64,000 bases of DNA, taken from contig CP017950.1 of NCBI GenBank assembly GCA_002838205.1, positions 1,556,858-1,620,857 on the forward strand. The letters are read 5' to 3'. The DNA is from Tenericutes bacterium MZ-XQ (GTDB lineage Bacteria; Bacillota_I; Bacilli_A; Acholeplasmatales; Acholeplasmataceae). Positions within the stretch are counted from its first letter, which is position 1, and each line of letters starts with the position of its first letter. Positions 8,102 to 17,312 of this stretch are shown here, in pieces. The translations under genes and the position numbers were made by a program. Below the pieces are notes generated by a model, which saw only the letters and a list, made by a program, of their open reading frames with translations, was not told the origin of the DNA and did not search any database.

Positions 8102-8842
8102 CGGTATTCTTTTTTTAATTTTATCAATGTCATATTCACTATGATATTGAGGTATATTTTCAATTGCTTTTATCATTTCATAAAAAGCATGAATGATTTC
8201 AATTATTATTTCAAAAACATAGCAAATATCATCCATAAACGTTCCATTAAATGGAGCAATTATTTTATCATCAGAATATAAAGTAGGATGCGACATATAA
8301 TTACATTCTTTTATCCATGCCTTCATATTGGATTTGGCATCAGGGACAACATGAGCTAAATCTATTAAATCATCAATTGAATCAACCCTTTTATCAAGTG
8401 CTTTTTCAATCCAGTAGTATTTCTTATTTGATGGTTCATTTGAAAATGCAAACATATTTCTATTATTCCCAAATTTATTACTTACATGTGATTCATCAAT
8501 TGAATCTTGAGATAAATAAAGTTCATAAAGTTCTTTTCCATTATTTATAGCAATATTAAGTATCATATCAGCTTCAATCATTTTTCTAAGGTAAATGAAT
8601 ATACCATTGATATTGTTAATTTTGCTAGTTAACAAAGTTGAAGAATCTTTGTAATTGCTATTTAAAAGTATGACTACTGCTTCTAGTGAATCAGTAAATT
8701 GACTGATGATTGAATTATGTACTCGAATAGGATCAAAATCAATTTTAGATAAATGTTTAACATAATTTTTCATTTCAACTATAAACAGCTCGATTTGATC
8801 TATATCTGATTTTAAGTTTTTTATCCAAATTCTATCGCTCAC
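8102..8842 (-). pseudogene. 5' part of the unknown gene split by IS3
   Basis: About 247 codons from an ATG at 8842 (MSDRIWIKNLKSDIDQIEL...) run into the IS3 element; the last four residues, ETVC, come from the IS terminal repeat. The sequence is helical (HNSIISQFTDSLEAVVILLN; LRKMIEADMILNIAI), reminiscent of DUF5677-like or HEPN-like proteins often found in defence loci. That resemblance is weak. It joins in frame to 6000-6776. Confidence 0.65.
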
Positions 8843-8860
8843 AATAACTCCTTATTTTGA

Positions 8861-8956
8861 TTTACTCGATTTTTCCACTATTTGCCTATCTACTACCCAT
8901 AAAAGTATATCATTTTCCTATTTAAGACATCATAAATGGTAATTATTGAATAGATT
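8861..8956. repeat. cassette-like intergenic repeat E, copy 1
   Basis: TTTACTCGATTTTTCCACTA opens the unit, CCCATAAAAGTATATCATTT lies in its middle, and ATTATTGAATAGATT closes it. It fills nearly the whole gap between the gene starting at 8842 and the stop at 8959. Copies lie at 9529 and 10260. Confidence 0.8.
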
Positions 8957-8958
8957 AA

Positions 8959-9489
8959 TTATAATGTTTCTATTTGATAAACCAAATTATGAAACTCATA
9001 AATACCAGTTTTTTTATCTATCCTTGTATTTTCTTCAACACAAATTTTATGCATCCCAATTTTTCTCATCACACCCTGAGATGCAATATTTCGTGAATCA
9101 CATTTCGCAATTATTTTAATTAAACCAAACTTACTAATTGCATATTGTTTTAGGGCTTCTGCAGCTTCACTTACAATGCCTTGTCTATGAAATATAGGAT
9201 TTAGTATCCAGCCCATTTCACCTACTTTTTGATCATAGTCAATATGTATTGAAACTCCACCAACCATTGATCCGTTTAACTCAATCGCATACTCTAAATT
9301 AGTTATTGGTTTTTCACAATAATAAAAGTCAATAATTCTAGTAACAAAATTTACCGTTTCTTGATATGTATTTGGACCAAAAAGCATATATTTAACAATT
9401 TCATCATTTGAAGCATACTCATGAACAGCATCAAAATCCCCTTTATTGTAAGGTCTGAGTATAAGTCTTTTTGTGCTAATTATGTCCAT
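8959..9489 (-). CDS. GNAT N-acetyltransferase (RimJ/RimL-like)
   Basis: A 176-residue protein. It has the N-terminal TKRLILRPYNKGDFDAVHEY typical of the RimJ/RimL-type acetyltransferases, the acetyl-CoA loop region around MGWILNPIFHRQGIVSEAAE, and KCDSRNIASQGVMRKIGMHK. Such enzymes acetylate protein N-termini or small amines, including antibiotics; the substrate is unknown. GGAG lies 8 nt before the ATG. The gene sits between two copies of repeat E, giving it a cassette-like setting. Confidence 0.88.
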   Translation of the reverse strand: MDIISTKRLILRPYNKGDFDAVHEYASNDEIVKYMLFGPNTYQETVNFVTRIIDFYYCEKPITNLEYAIELNGSMVGGVSIHIDYDQKVGEMGWILNPIFHRQGIVSEAAEALKQYAISKFGLIKIIAKCDSRNIASQGVMRKIGMHKICVEENTRIDKKTGIYEFHNLVYQIETL

Positions 9490-9528
9490 TTTTAGATCTC
9501 CAATCTTTTCTTTTTTTGTTTTCCGTTA

Positions 9529-9625
9529 TTTACTCGATTTTTCCACTATTTGCATATCTAATACCCATAAAAGTATATTATTTTCCTATTTGAGAATGCA
9601 TAAACAGTGATTTATTGAATTGATT
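9529..9625. repeat. cassette-like intergenic repeat E, copy 2
   Basis: It matches copies at 8861 and 10260 closely: TTTACTCGATTTTTCCACTA, TGCATATCTAATACCCATAA, AAGTATATTATTTTCCTATT. It ends 5 nt before the stop codon of the next gene at 9631. Confidence 0.8.
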
Positions 9626-9630
9626 CTAAG

Positions 9631-10230
9631 TTAAAATATTATCTCGTATAATTTCACTTCATGTAATCTATAACATATTTTACTAAGTTCATCTTTTCTT
9701 TCAATTGGTGCTTCAAAATTTATTTTTCTAATACCATAAATGGTACCAATCTTATCAAGATTCAAGTATTCCTTAATATTTTCAAGCGATCCATTAAAAT
9801 AAGCATTCAAATAGGATTCTTTAAAAACAAAACCTTGCATCTCATACCATTTATTTGCCGCTAAATCATCCTGAGTCCAAGCTTCAAGTCTTTCGATGTT
9901 TAAATCTTTTAATCTAGTAATTGCATCTTCTAGTAGTCGATTAGCAACTCCGTGTCTTCTATATTGTTTTAAAACCCCTAAATGCCAAACAACACCACCT
10001 TGTTTGCCTTTAAGATAGCAGACATCTCCTATATTGCTTTCATATTCAATATCAATAAAACCAATCACTTCATCATTAAACAAGGCAAGCAGTGATAGTG
10101 TTGGATTTTCTTCTCGTTCTTTTTCTCTATGTACATCATCAAAGTATGAAGAATCTAAAAACGATAGCAATCTGCACTTAACCCATTCATCATGATATTT
10201 TTCTGTATATTCTATAATTTTATATTGCAT
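9631..10230 (-). CDS. GNAT N-acetyltransferase
   Basis: A 199-residue protein. LGVLKQYRRHGVANRLLEDA is the acetyl-CoA-binding motif A, preceded by the beta-strand VWHLGV and followed by ERLEAWTQDDLAANKWYEMQ and GFVFKESYLNAYF. The substrate is unknown. GGGAGATCTT precedes the ATG. It is flanked on both sides by repeat E, like the acetyltransferase gene next to it, but the two proteins are not close paralogues. Confidence 0.85.
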   Translation of the reverse strand: MQYKIIEYTEKYHDEWVKCRLLSFLDSSYFDDVHREKEREENPTLSLLALFNDEVIGFIDIEYESNIGDVCYLKGKQGGVVWHLGVLKQYRRHGVANRLLEDAITRLKDLNIERLEAWTQDDLAANKWYEMQGFVFKESYLNAYFNGSLENIKEYLNLDKIGTIYGIRKINFEAPIERKDELSKICYRLHEVKLYEIIF

Positions 10231-10259
10231 AAGATCTCCCTATTTACATTTTTCCTTGT

Positions 10260-10345
10260 TTTACTCGATTTTGCATATCTAATACCCATAAAAGTATATC
10301 ATTTACTCACTAATGGATTCATAACCCACTATTATTGAATAGATT
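10260..10345. repeat. cassette-like intergenic repeat E, copy 3 (short)
   Basis: It has TTTACTCGATTTTGCATATC, lacking the TCCACTAT step of the other copies, then ATACCCATAAAAGTATATCA and the ending ATTATTGAATAGATT. It ends 1 nt before the stop codon of the STAND gene at 10347. Confidence 0.75.
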
Positions 10346-10346
10346 A

Positions 10347-12650
10347 CTATTCTGAAAATAACTCATGGATTATATCCCATTCTTCTTTTTCTGCATACTG
10401 TTGATCATAGTTATCATAATCTCTATTTTCTTCTTCTCTTTCTTTTATATAAGCTTTAATTGCTCCGTCGATATCAATATTATAAAATATATATCCCCTA
10501 TCTATACTTGTATTTTCTATATATACTGGAATTTCTTTTATTTGGCTTATAATCTTTTGCTCGATCTCCTCATTTATTAAATCTTCTATTTTGCTACTAA
10601 AGTACTCAACGTATTGTTCTTCATAATCATATTCAGGATTAATTGTCGGATTAGATTCTAACATGCAATTTGCAACAATGATTGGCAGTTCATTATTCAT
10701 TTCATCTAAAACATAATCTTGTATTGATTCAATAAATAGGGTTGCAAATGTATCTTCTATATCCTTACTAAAATCTTTTTGTTTTTGTTTTAACAACTTA
10801 TATATGATTTTAATCGAGTCTAGAGGGAAAAGTCTTAATGCGCTTTCCAAATTGTTTAATAATAGATTGATTAGATTATAAAAATCACAATATCCTTTTT
10901 CAAGCAATTCCACCATTAAATCCTCATATAACCAAGAAGATTTCACACATATTTTTTCAAATGCTTCTTGTACGTTTTTTTCTTGATTTTTATCTAAAAC
11001 ACTTAGACTTATTAAATGTTTAAGATAAAAATAACTTGTTTGATTAGAAAACGACTCCAACAACAATTCATTATGGTTAAAGAACATTTTTCTTTCTTTA
11101 TCATTGATGGTCATTATCTTGTTAACCTGTTCGATATAATTAGCATACTTAACTATCGATTTCTGTTCATTTAAATTAGAATAAATTCTCTTTTTTAAAT
11201 AATCGTTAACTGAGGGGTTGATAACAGATATTTCTAAGTATGGTGTTTTCTTTGAATTATTTATAGTCGTTTTAATTAGAGCTTCACCTAATCTTTTGTA
11301 AACGTCATCAAATACATTTTGATTTGTTACAATTCCTTCTTTAAATATCCTCTTATCAAATGCTTTTCTAAGAATAACTTCTTCTATTGAACTATCAGTT
11401 AAAGAATACAAAGTATGCATAAATATTCTATCTTCATCAGTCAATCGGTTTCTAAATTCATCATCCCATACTTTATCTGGATTATTTAAGTTATCAATTA
11501 TGAAAGGTCTGTATGCATCGGCATCTATATTTTCCAAATTATATGTATTAGTAACATACTCAATAATTCTAGGGTTATAATTTTTATGTTTTATAATGTT
11601 TTCGTATGCTGAACTTTTTTTTATAATCTTAAAATGATTTTCTGGTACATTTGAAAAGAATAGATGGTTATAAAATATTTTCGCTTTTTCAAGATGACTC
11701 ATTTTATCTAGATCAATAACATAGTTATTATTTTTTTGTTCTTGAATGAATTTTTCAAAATCTATATTTGATTGTTTTGCTTCATTTAAAATAGTGATCC
11801 TACTGTTTAAAATTATCTTTTTAGAAGAACTATTTTCAACATATGATATTAGTGTTTTTATTTCATTAGAAGTAGATTCCTTAATCTTTAAATAGTGTTG
11901 CCCTAAAAAGTCGTCCAATAAAATTATTTCTCTTTTTTCTGGATTATTACTAAGTGAATTTTTCAAGTCGCTTACATTATTGTTAGAAACGTATCTTACA
12001 GAATAATCTTTCTTAATATAATTCAAAACAATCATTTTTGAAATTGTGCTCTTTCCAACACCAGGACTTCCTGTTATGATCAAAACATTATTTTCAGACA
12101 TTTTTTTTAAACATTCGTTGTATGAACTAGTTTTCACAAAACGTTGAACCGATTTGTTTATATCAAACAAGAGTTCTTCACAGTCCAGAAAAACATGTCT
12201 TTGATACATCTTATTTAACAAGTCTGCAGAATAAAACCACAGTTTGAAGTGTTTATTCAAAATATCTTCATTTTCACTATTTGCCAAAAAATCATCTATT
12301 TCAATTTTATCAATTATATGTGAAATATTTTTTATATATTTTGGGAATAAATTTAATATTTCTTTTTTATTCTGTGGATTAAGACTGATGCTTGTGAAAA
12401 TATAATAATCTTGAGGGTCTAAGTCTTCTACTTTTGGAATTTCCAATTTTAAAGCAGCTTTTAAATTACTCCATGAACTTTTAAAGTAATGCTTAACTTG
12501 TATAATAATTTTAAAATCATTATCGCAGATATCAATTCCGCCATCCTGACCTTTTTTGAACCTATGCAACTTGATATTCAATTTTTTTTGCATTATGTCT
12601 TTAGCTAGTTGTTCAAACTCATAATCATTAAGGTTTTCTAAATTATACAT
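10347..12650 (-). CDS. Mrr-like restriction nuclease fused to STAND-type P-loop NTPase (defence protein)
   Basis: A 767-residue protein. Residues 1-115 are a PD-(D/E)xK nuclease of the Mrr/restriction-endonuclease-like type: LNDYEFEQLAKDIM, then GGID (Asp40) and QVKHY (Gln51-x-Lys53). Residues ~165-400 hold an nSTAND-like NTPase: Walker A GSPGVGKS (194-201), Walker B IILLDD (242-247). The C-terminal ~350 residues are helical, as in STAND sensor arms, and acidic at the end. By family logic it would sense infection, oligomerise and cleave nucleic acid. AAGGGAGGGG precedes the ATG. An AbiH gene lies 54 nt upstream on the same strand, so they may form one operon. Confidence 0.82.
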   Translation of the reverse strand: MYNLENLNDYEFEQLAKDIMQKKLNIKLHRFKKGQDGGIDICDNDFKIIIQVKHYFKSSWSNLKAALKLEIPKVEDLDPQDYYIFTSISLNPQNKKEILNLFPKYIKNISHIIDKIEIDDFLANSENEDILNKHFKLWFYSADLLNKMYQRHVFLDCEELLFDINKSVQRFVKTSSYNECLKKMSENNVLIITGSPGVGKSTISKMIVLNYIKKDYSVRYVSNNNVSDLKNSLSNNPEKREIILLDDFLGQHYLKIKESTSNEIKTLISYVENSSSKKIILNSRITILNEAKQSNIDFEKFIQEQKNNNYVIDLDKMSHLEKAKIFYNHLFFSNVPENHFKIIKKSSAYENIIKHKNYNPRIIEYVTNTYNLENIDADAYRPFIIDNLNNPDKVWDDEFRNRLTDEDRIFMHTLYSLTDSSIEEVILRKAFDKRIFKEGIVTNQNVFDDVYKRLGEALIKTTINNSKKTPYLEISVINPSVNDYLKKRIYSNLNEQKSIVKYANYIEQVNKIMTINDKERKMFFNHNELLLESFSNQTSYFYLKHLISLSVLDKNQEKNVQEAFEKICVKSSWLYEDLMVELLEKGYCDFYNLINLLLNNLESALRLFPLDSIKIIYKLLKQKQKDFSKDIEDTFATLFIESIQDYVLDEMNNELPIIVANCMLESNPTINPEYDYEEQYVEYFSSKIEDLINEEIEQKIISQIKEIPVYIENTSIDRGYIFYNIDIDGAIKAYIKEREEENRDYDNYDQQYAEKEEWDIIHELFSE

Positions 12651-12704
12651 TTGTTGCCCCTCCCTTAAAATAGCATATAGTAATATTATGTAGTACTTAT
12701 CATC

Positions 12705-13817
12705 TTAATCGATTTTTATGATTCTAATTTTTCCCTGCTCTCTCAAACTATAGAAATCACCAATAGACAATTGTTCAACCAATTTTTTAACTGCATTTTC
12801 ATACTCAGATTTCCTATTTATTTCTCCATAGTCTGAATAGCAAAAGTACAATCTATCATATCCGAATTGTTCTATAATCATCCTATAATAATCAATATCC
12901 AAATTGTTGAATGACACTCCATAAAAAACCACTGTATTTTCCTTACTAGAAACAAAATCAGCCAGTATTGGCAATTCTTCTTCCATTCTTCTGTGTGACT
13001 TTGTAAATATGTGTGCAAGACTGTTTTTGTTGTTGTTATTACTTATACCAAAAATCAATGATTTTAAATCACCGTGAATATTTATATATTTGTATTCCGA
13101 ACTATATGGTGTGTAATTAAACGTTAATATACTATATGTATCATCGTTAGTTGTTGATTGAACTAATTTATTAAGAAGGTTTGATTGATTCATGTGATAA
13201 TCAGTATTTTTCTTTAATTCATCTTCCATATAGTTGGAGAATCTTTTCTCAAAAATATTTAATTCAAGTAATAACTTGCTGTGAAAATCATCACTTGACA
13301 CTTGAACAGTTTTAATCATTCCAGTTGGAAATCCAGAGTTTAAGTACATCCAATTGTTATTACTGTAATATCTATCGTTCATCATCCATGCAAAGAACCA
13401 TTCTTCGTCAGGATAAGACCAATTTCCATTTTCTTGAAAATAGTTAATGTCACTAATTATGGAGTTCCAAAAACCAGACTGGATAGATTCATTTATTTCG
13501 AATTCAATATCACACCATTTGTTATTTGTTAATGTGCTTTTATACATGAAGTATAAATCCCAGACTGTTAGATTAGGATTATTTTCAAATGCCCCCTGAA
13601 TTAGCCCTTGACTATTAAACGTACTATTTTTAGCGTTTTTTAAGTCTTTAAACCCCTTTATATTTAACTCACACCAACTAAAAAAATCATAATAACTAGA
13701 CTTTAATCCGCATTGCAGATCAAATCCATTTCCAGTTACAATTAGTGTTTGCTTAATAGTTTTATTTTCTTGTTCTCTCAAATGCAATTGATAATCTGAG
13801 TTTGAATAGTTATGCAT
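12705..13817 (-). CDS. abiH: AbiH-family abortive infection protein
   Basis: About 370 residues. The N-terminal TLIVTGNGFDLQCGLKSSYYDFF is the AbiH signature, followed later by SILTFNYTPY, NIHGDLKSLIFGIS and VVFYGVSFNNLDIDYYRMI. The latter elements resemble the NAD-binding SIR2-like fold, to which AbiH is thought to be related. AbiH causes abortive phage infection in lactococci. The start chosen is the ATG at 13817 (AGGTGAT 4 nt before it) rather than the upstream GTG. It lies between the HEPN gene and the STAND nuclease, all on one strand. Confidence 0.85.
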   Translation of the reverse strand: MHNYSNSDYQLHLREQENKTIKQTLIVTGNGFDLQCGLKSSYYDFFSWCELNIKGFKDLKNAKNSTFNSQGLIQGAFENNPNLTVWDLYFMYKSTLTNNKWCDIEFEINESIQSGFWNSIISDINYFQENGNWSYPDEEWFFAWMMNDRYYSNNNWMYLNSGFPTGMIKTVQVSSDDFHSKLLLELNIFEKRFSNYMEDELKKNTDYHMNQSNLLNKLVQSTTNDDTYSILTFNYTPYSSEYKYINIHGDLKSLIFGISNNNNKNSLAHIFTKSHRRMEEELPILADFVSSKENTVVFYGVSFNNLDIDYYRMIIEQFGYDRLYFCYSDYGEINRKSEYENAVKKLVEQLSIGDFYSLREQGKIRIIKID

Positions 13818-13896
13818 CTTTATCACCTACTTGAATAAATTCACTTACTTTATAGAACTTTATGAATTCATTAATTTTAACGGATTTTATATTAAT

Positions 13897-14445
13897 TTAC
13901 GAATTATATTGTTTCCCCATTAGTTGTTCTGCGTATGTTTTTACTGTTATAGTAAATTGCTTTAAAAATCCAGAATATACTGGCGGTGATCCAAAAGGTC
14001 TACTTGCACTTAGGGTCGAAAATTTCACGAATTGTTCGGTAGTAAAACTATGTTCTAAACTTATAGTTGTGGTTGCCCATTCATGAGCATATCTAAATCT
14101 TGTAAAGACATCTGTAACGGCTTCTAAGTTATTTCTAATCATTTGCCTAACATAATAATGATCGTCCACGTTATTGCCATTAGTAATTCTCCAAAGAGAG
14201 TAAACTGCCTCTTTGTCATTAGCACTTAATTTATCAAATAATTCATTAAGTTTATGAGTTTTCTTGACATTAGCGTTGGTGAATTGAGCAATAGATTTTA
14301 TGTATAACTCACATGCAAAAGCAAGGTTTACAAACTCAGGAACAATTAATGGTAAATTATTCTTAGTAACTTCTCCTTTAGGAAAGGCACATCTCCTAGC
14401 TACTTCAAAAAAATCATTTGCATGAATAAAAACTTTATCAAACAT
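13897..14445 (-). CDS. HEPN-domain protein
   Basis: A protein of about 182 residues with the HEPN pattern: a long N-terminal helix (HANDFFEVARRCAFP), VNLAFACELYIKSIAQF, the KTHKLNELFDKL helix, and an R-x4-H element (RFRYAH), the signature of HEPN ribonucleases. It may be an RNase toxin activated on infection; the neighbours AbiH and STAND nuclease support a defence role. Of two nearby ATGs, the second (14445) has GGAG at the right distance. Confidence 0.7.
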   Translation of the reverse strand: MFDKVFIHANDFFEVARRCAFPKGEVTKNNLPLIVPEFVNLAFACELYIKSIAQFTNANVKKTHKLNELFDKLSANDKEAVYSLWRITNGNNVDDHYYVRQMIRNNLEAVTDVFTRFRYAHEWATTTISLEHSFTTEQFVKFSTLSASRPFGSPPVYSGFLKQFTITVKTYAEQLMGKQYNS

Positions 14446-14518
14446 ACTCATTCTCCTTTTTTACAAAATCTATTTTCAATTTTATATGAAAAACTGATTT
14501 CAAAAGTGATTCCTGCAT

Positions 14519-15238
14519 TTAGTTTGAATTAGAATGGGAGCTTCCATTTACTTCATTTGAGGCTGTTTTAATAGAATTTATAATGTTCTTATAATACCCA
14601 TTAAGAACTTCTGAATTATTTATAAATTCTTTAATAGGTTCAGGAAAATGTCTTGTGATGTATTTAAGAGAATTTATACGTTTCAACTCTTTATTCAGGT
14701 CATACTTAGCTGGTAACTCTATATCTAATTTATAAATGCTATTTACAATTGCAATAAAAGGACCTTCCAACAATGTTACAAAAAACTTCATCATGATTTT
14801 ATTAAATTCAATTGACTCAAAGACTTGAAATCTTTCTGTAAATAAAGTCATAATTCCTTCAAAATTTGTATGAGTAAATACATTAAGCGTTTCCTTTATT
14901 CCAAACAAATAATTGTTAGTAAAATCAAAATTATCACTATCAATTTGAGGGTTTTTATCTTTTATTTTATTCATAACTGTTTTGGGTTTATATGATTGTT
15001 CAATGAAGTCTTTCATTGTGATAACACCATCACCTATCCCAAGGATGGCTATAATATTTTCATGAACTTGTCTTAATAGAGGTGCGACCGTTACTATGCT
15101 ATGTTCTTCAATATCTTTATATGATTTGATGAATAGTTTTGCATTACTCATGATTAGTGCATCAACTAAAAAAGACTCTTCATCTTTCCAAGTTTCGACT
15201 TTTTCAAGTTCATTTATTATTAGTTGATGTTTTTCCAC
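14519..15238 (-). CDS. helical protein of unknown function in defence island
   Basis: About 239 residues from a GTG start at 15238, chosen because GAGGAG lies 8 nt before it; the frame is open to an ATG at 15349, where there is no ribosome site but a TATAAT-like box. The protein is all-helical, including HSIVTVAPLLRQVHENIIAI, a pattern resembling DUF5677-type proteins (unsure), and ends in a Ser/Asn-rich tail. It lies upstream of the HEPN gene on the same strand with a 73-nt gap. Confidence 0.5.
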   Translation of the reverse strand: MEKHQLIINELEKVETWKDEESFLVDALIMSNAKLFIKSYKDIEEHSIVTVAPLLRQVHENIIAILGIGDGVITMKDFIEQSYKPKTVMNKIKDKNPQIDSDNFDFTNNYLFGIKETLNVFTHTNFEGIMTLFTERFQVFESIEFNKIMMKFFVTLLEGPFIAIVNSIYKLDIELPAKYDLNKELKRINSLKYITRHFPEPIKEFINNSEVLNGYYKNIINSIKTASNEVNGSSHSNSN

Positions 15239-15445
15239 TTTAACCACTCCTCTTATTTTTAAGGATACTTCACTCCATTTTTGGAAATTTTGAATTGATA
15301 CCATTTTCTTGTACTTTATGTTCTTTGTAGTTATTATATCATTTTTCAATTCATTAATCTATGTTGCTATAATAAGCAGAAAAAGAATAGCGTAAGCATT
15401 ACTGTTAAAAACTTAACTATTCTACTAATCGATGTTATCTCTCAA

Positions 15446-15812
15446 ATGAAATTTTATATGAATGATTTAACACCAAACATTACATCATACATAAATGAAA
15501 GTGTAACTGTTTGTGATACTGATTTAGAAAATTCTAACGAAAAGATAGACTTATTAAATTTCAAAACCAAACTTTTATCTGCAAAAACAATCTTCACAGT
15601 TACTTTAAGTTTATTCGTAATATTGATGATACTTTAGATATACAAAAATCAAAAAAATATTCGCTGCAATTACAATCCACTCAATATCAAATTATTCTAT
15701 CAAACTTAATCTATTTGATAATGGTGAGTATAATCATAAGTTAATTGAATCCGTATTACCTTTGAAACTTGGTTATAAAAATGTTGATGTTACATATTCT
15801 GTTTATCTATAA
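15446..15812 (+). pseudogene. decayed coding remnant in two frames
   Basis: Two plus-strand frames, 15446-15637 and 15630-15812, overlap with a +1 offset. The second, ending ...LKLGYKNVDVTYSVYL, has no start codon. The first ends in a hydrophobic stretch (TIFTVTLSLFVILMIL). Together they read like a degenerate gene for a small membrane-associated protein. There is no good ribosome site. Chance open frames are possible. Confidence 0.3.
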
Positions 15813-15980
15813 AGTTCGAACCCGTGTCATAACTTAATTTCAATTTATATTTTCAAAAATAAAAGTCCATCTTGGAGGTCGTTACAGACTTTCAGATGAA
15901 CTATTTTTATTAAAAAATGCCCTAAAAGGGCATAATTTGGTATTATTTGGTAGTTTTTCACTACCTATTAAAGATTTAAT

Positions 15981-16103
15981 TGTCTTGTCCGTACCGAGTT
16001 TATCTCGATTTTAAGAGCTATCAACCCGAGTTGCTTTTTCTAGATGACCCGTGTTTATTTTTTTGACTAGCTTAGAGCGGTCTTTTCACTAAAACACTTG
16101 ACA
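15981..16103. repeat. 123-bp direct repeat bounding the RiPP module, left copy
   Basis: It matches 22098-22221 at ~90% of positions: TGTCTTGTCCGTAC, GTTTATCTCGATTTT, GCTATCAACCCG, TTGCTTTTTCTA, ATGACCCG, TTTATTTTTTTGAC, AGCTTAGAGC, AACACTTGACA. The copies share the same orientation and enclose the exporter, radical SAM, precursor, IS110 and regulator genes. Confidence 0.85.
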
Positions 16104-16123
16104 AAATAAATAGGATTTGATAG

Positions 16124-17293
16124 TTAGTTCTCTCTATTAACTCTCAAGAACTTTCCTAGGTTTGGCAATACAGCAAGAAGAGGCAATACAGATGCTAATA
16201 AGAGTAATACATCTAAATCGTATATAGATAAAACAATTGTTCCAACTAAACCAAAGAAGAAAACACCAAGTTGATCTATCAATGAATAGAAAGATAAGAT
16301 ACTTGCACGGTTAGTGTTGTCGACCCTAGAGTTAATTAAAAAATGTCTTGAAGGACCAATAATCGACATTAAAACATAATATAGTAATATTAATAGTAAG
16401 ACGAAAATGAAATCATCTGCAATCACTACAAAACTAAGAATAAGAATAAAAATACTATAAGTGATTATAAATAAACGATTTTGATTCATTTTTTTTAGTT
16501 TATTCTTATAGAAGAAAGCTCCTACTACTAATCCGAGCGAATTTAATACAAAACTGATTATAATGCCGTACTTAATATTTTCTAGACTTAGGTAATCACT
16601 TAAGATTGGTTGCCAAAACGTGAAAATTGTATTAACTGAGAAAATAAATACAAAGCTAAGAATTATCAAGCTAAACAATATTCTATTAGATTTAACATCC
16701 TGATAGCATTTTTTCATTAGACTTTTTATCGAATTACTCATACTTTGGGATTGTCTACTATTCTCATCATCCGTTAGGAAAACAATTAAATAAACAGTAA
16801 CACTCAAAAATATCTTAATAATCATTGGAAGATAGAAATTGTAATAAAATAAGAATAAACCAAGTACACCAACTAGTAAATTCACTAGAATTCTGTCTAG
16901 ATTAAGTCTTGCATAGAAATCCTTTAAAGTTTCATTTTTACTTTTAAAATTTGCAAGAATATAGACATCAATTGCACCAGATAATATAGCAATACTTATT
17001 GCTATCATGATATTACCAATAACTATGAAAAAATATGAAACATTCAACACTATTAGAACAACTCCGAATATCTCAAAGAATAAACCCATTATGACTAATT
17101 TTTTGGAGCTATATTTGTCTGACAACAATCCTGTTGGAAATTCTAACAAAAATACCACGATTGATCCAACTAAAATCAAAAAAGATATGTCAGATAAATC
17201 AAGCCCTATTCGCAAATAATATAACGTTGTAATTGGAATGATAATACTAGTTCTTGAAAAGTTTAAAATTAGCATCAATTGTTTTTTAATCAT
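16124..17293 (-). CDS. MFS transporter (candidate peptide exporter)
   Basis: 389 residues with twelve hydrophobic segments of the major facilitator superfamily. The loop between segments 2 and 3 contains the family motif variant PTGLLSDKYSSKKLVIMG. Gene order (radical SAM enzyme 19 nt upstream on the same strand, precursor peptide before that) suggests export of the modified peptide or self-protection. The site GAGGTGG precedes the ATG. The gene ends 20 nt from the left 123-bp repeat. Confidence 0.85.
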   Translation of the reverse strand: MIKKQLMLILNFSRTSIIIPITTLYYLRIGLDLSDISFLILVGSIVVFLLEFPTGLLSDKYSSKKLVIMGLFFEIFGVVLIVLNVSYFFIVIGNIMIAISIAILSGAIDVYILANFKSKNETLKDFYARLNLDRILVNLLVGVLGLFLFYYNFYLPMIIKIFLSVTVYLIVFLTDDENSRQSQSMSNSIKSLMKKCYQDVKSNRILFSLIILSFVFIFSVNTIFTFWQPILSDYLSLENIKYGIIISFVLNSLGLVVGAFFYKNKLKKMNQNRLFIITYSIFILILSFVVIADDFIFVLLLILLYYVLMSIIGPSRHFLINSRVDNTNRASILSFYSLIDQLGVFFFGLVGTIVLSIYDLDVLLLLASVLPLLAVLPNLGKFLRVNREN

Positions 17294-17312
17294 ATTTTAC
17301 CACCTCGCATAA

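Noticed and set aside
8861-10345. Integron attC sites
   Set aside because: No integrase gene is visible, and I could not find the paired RYYYAAC/GTTRRRY core sites or an imperfect full-length palindrome in repeat E.
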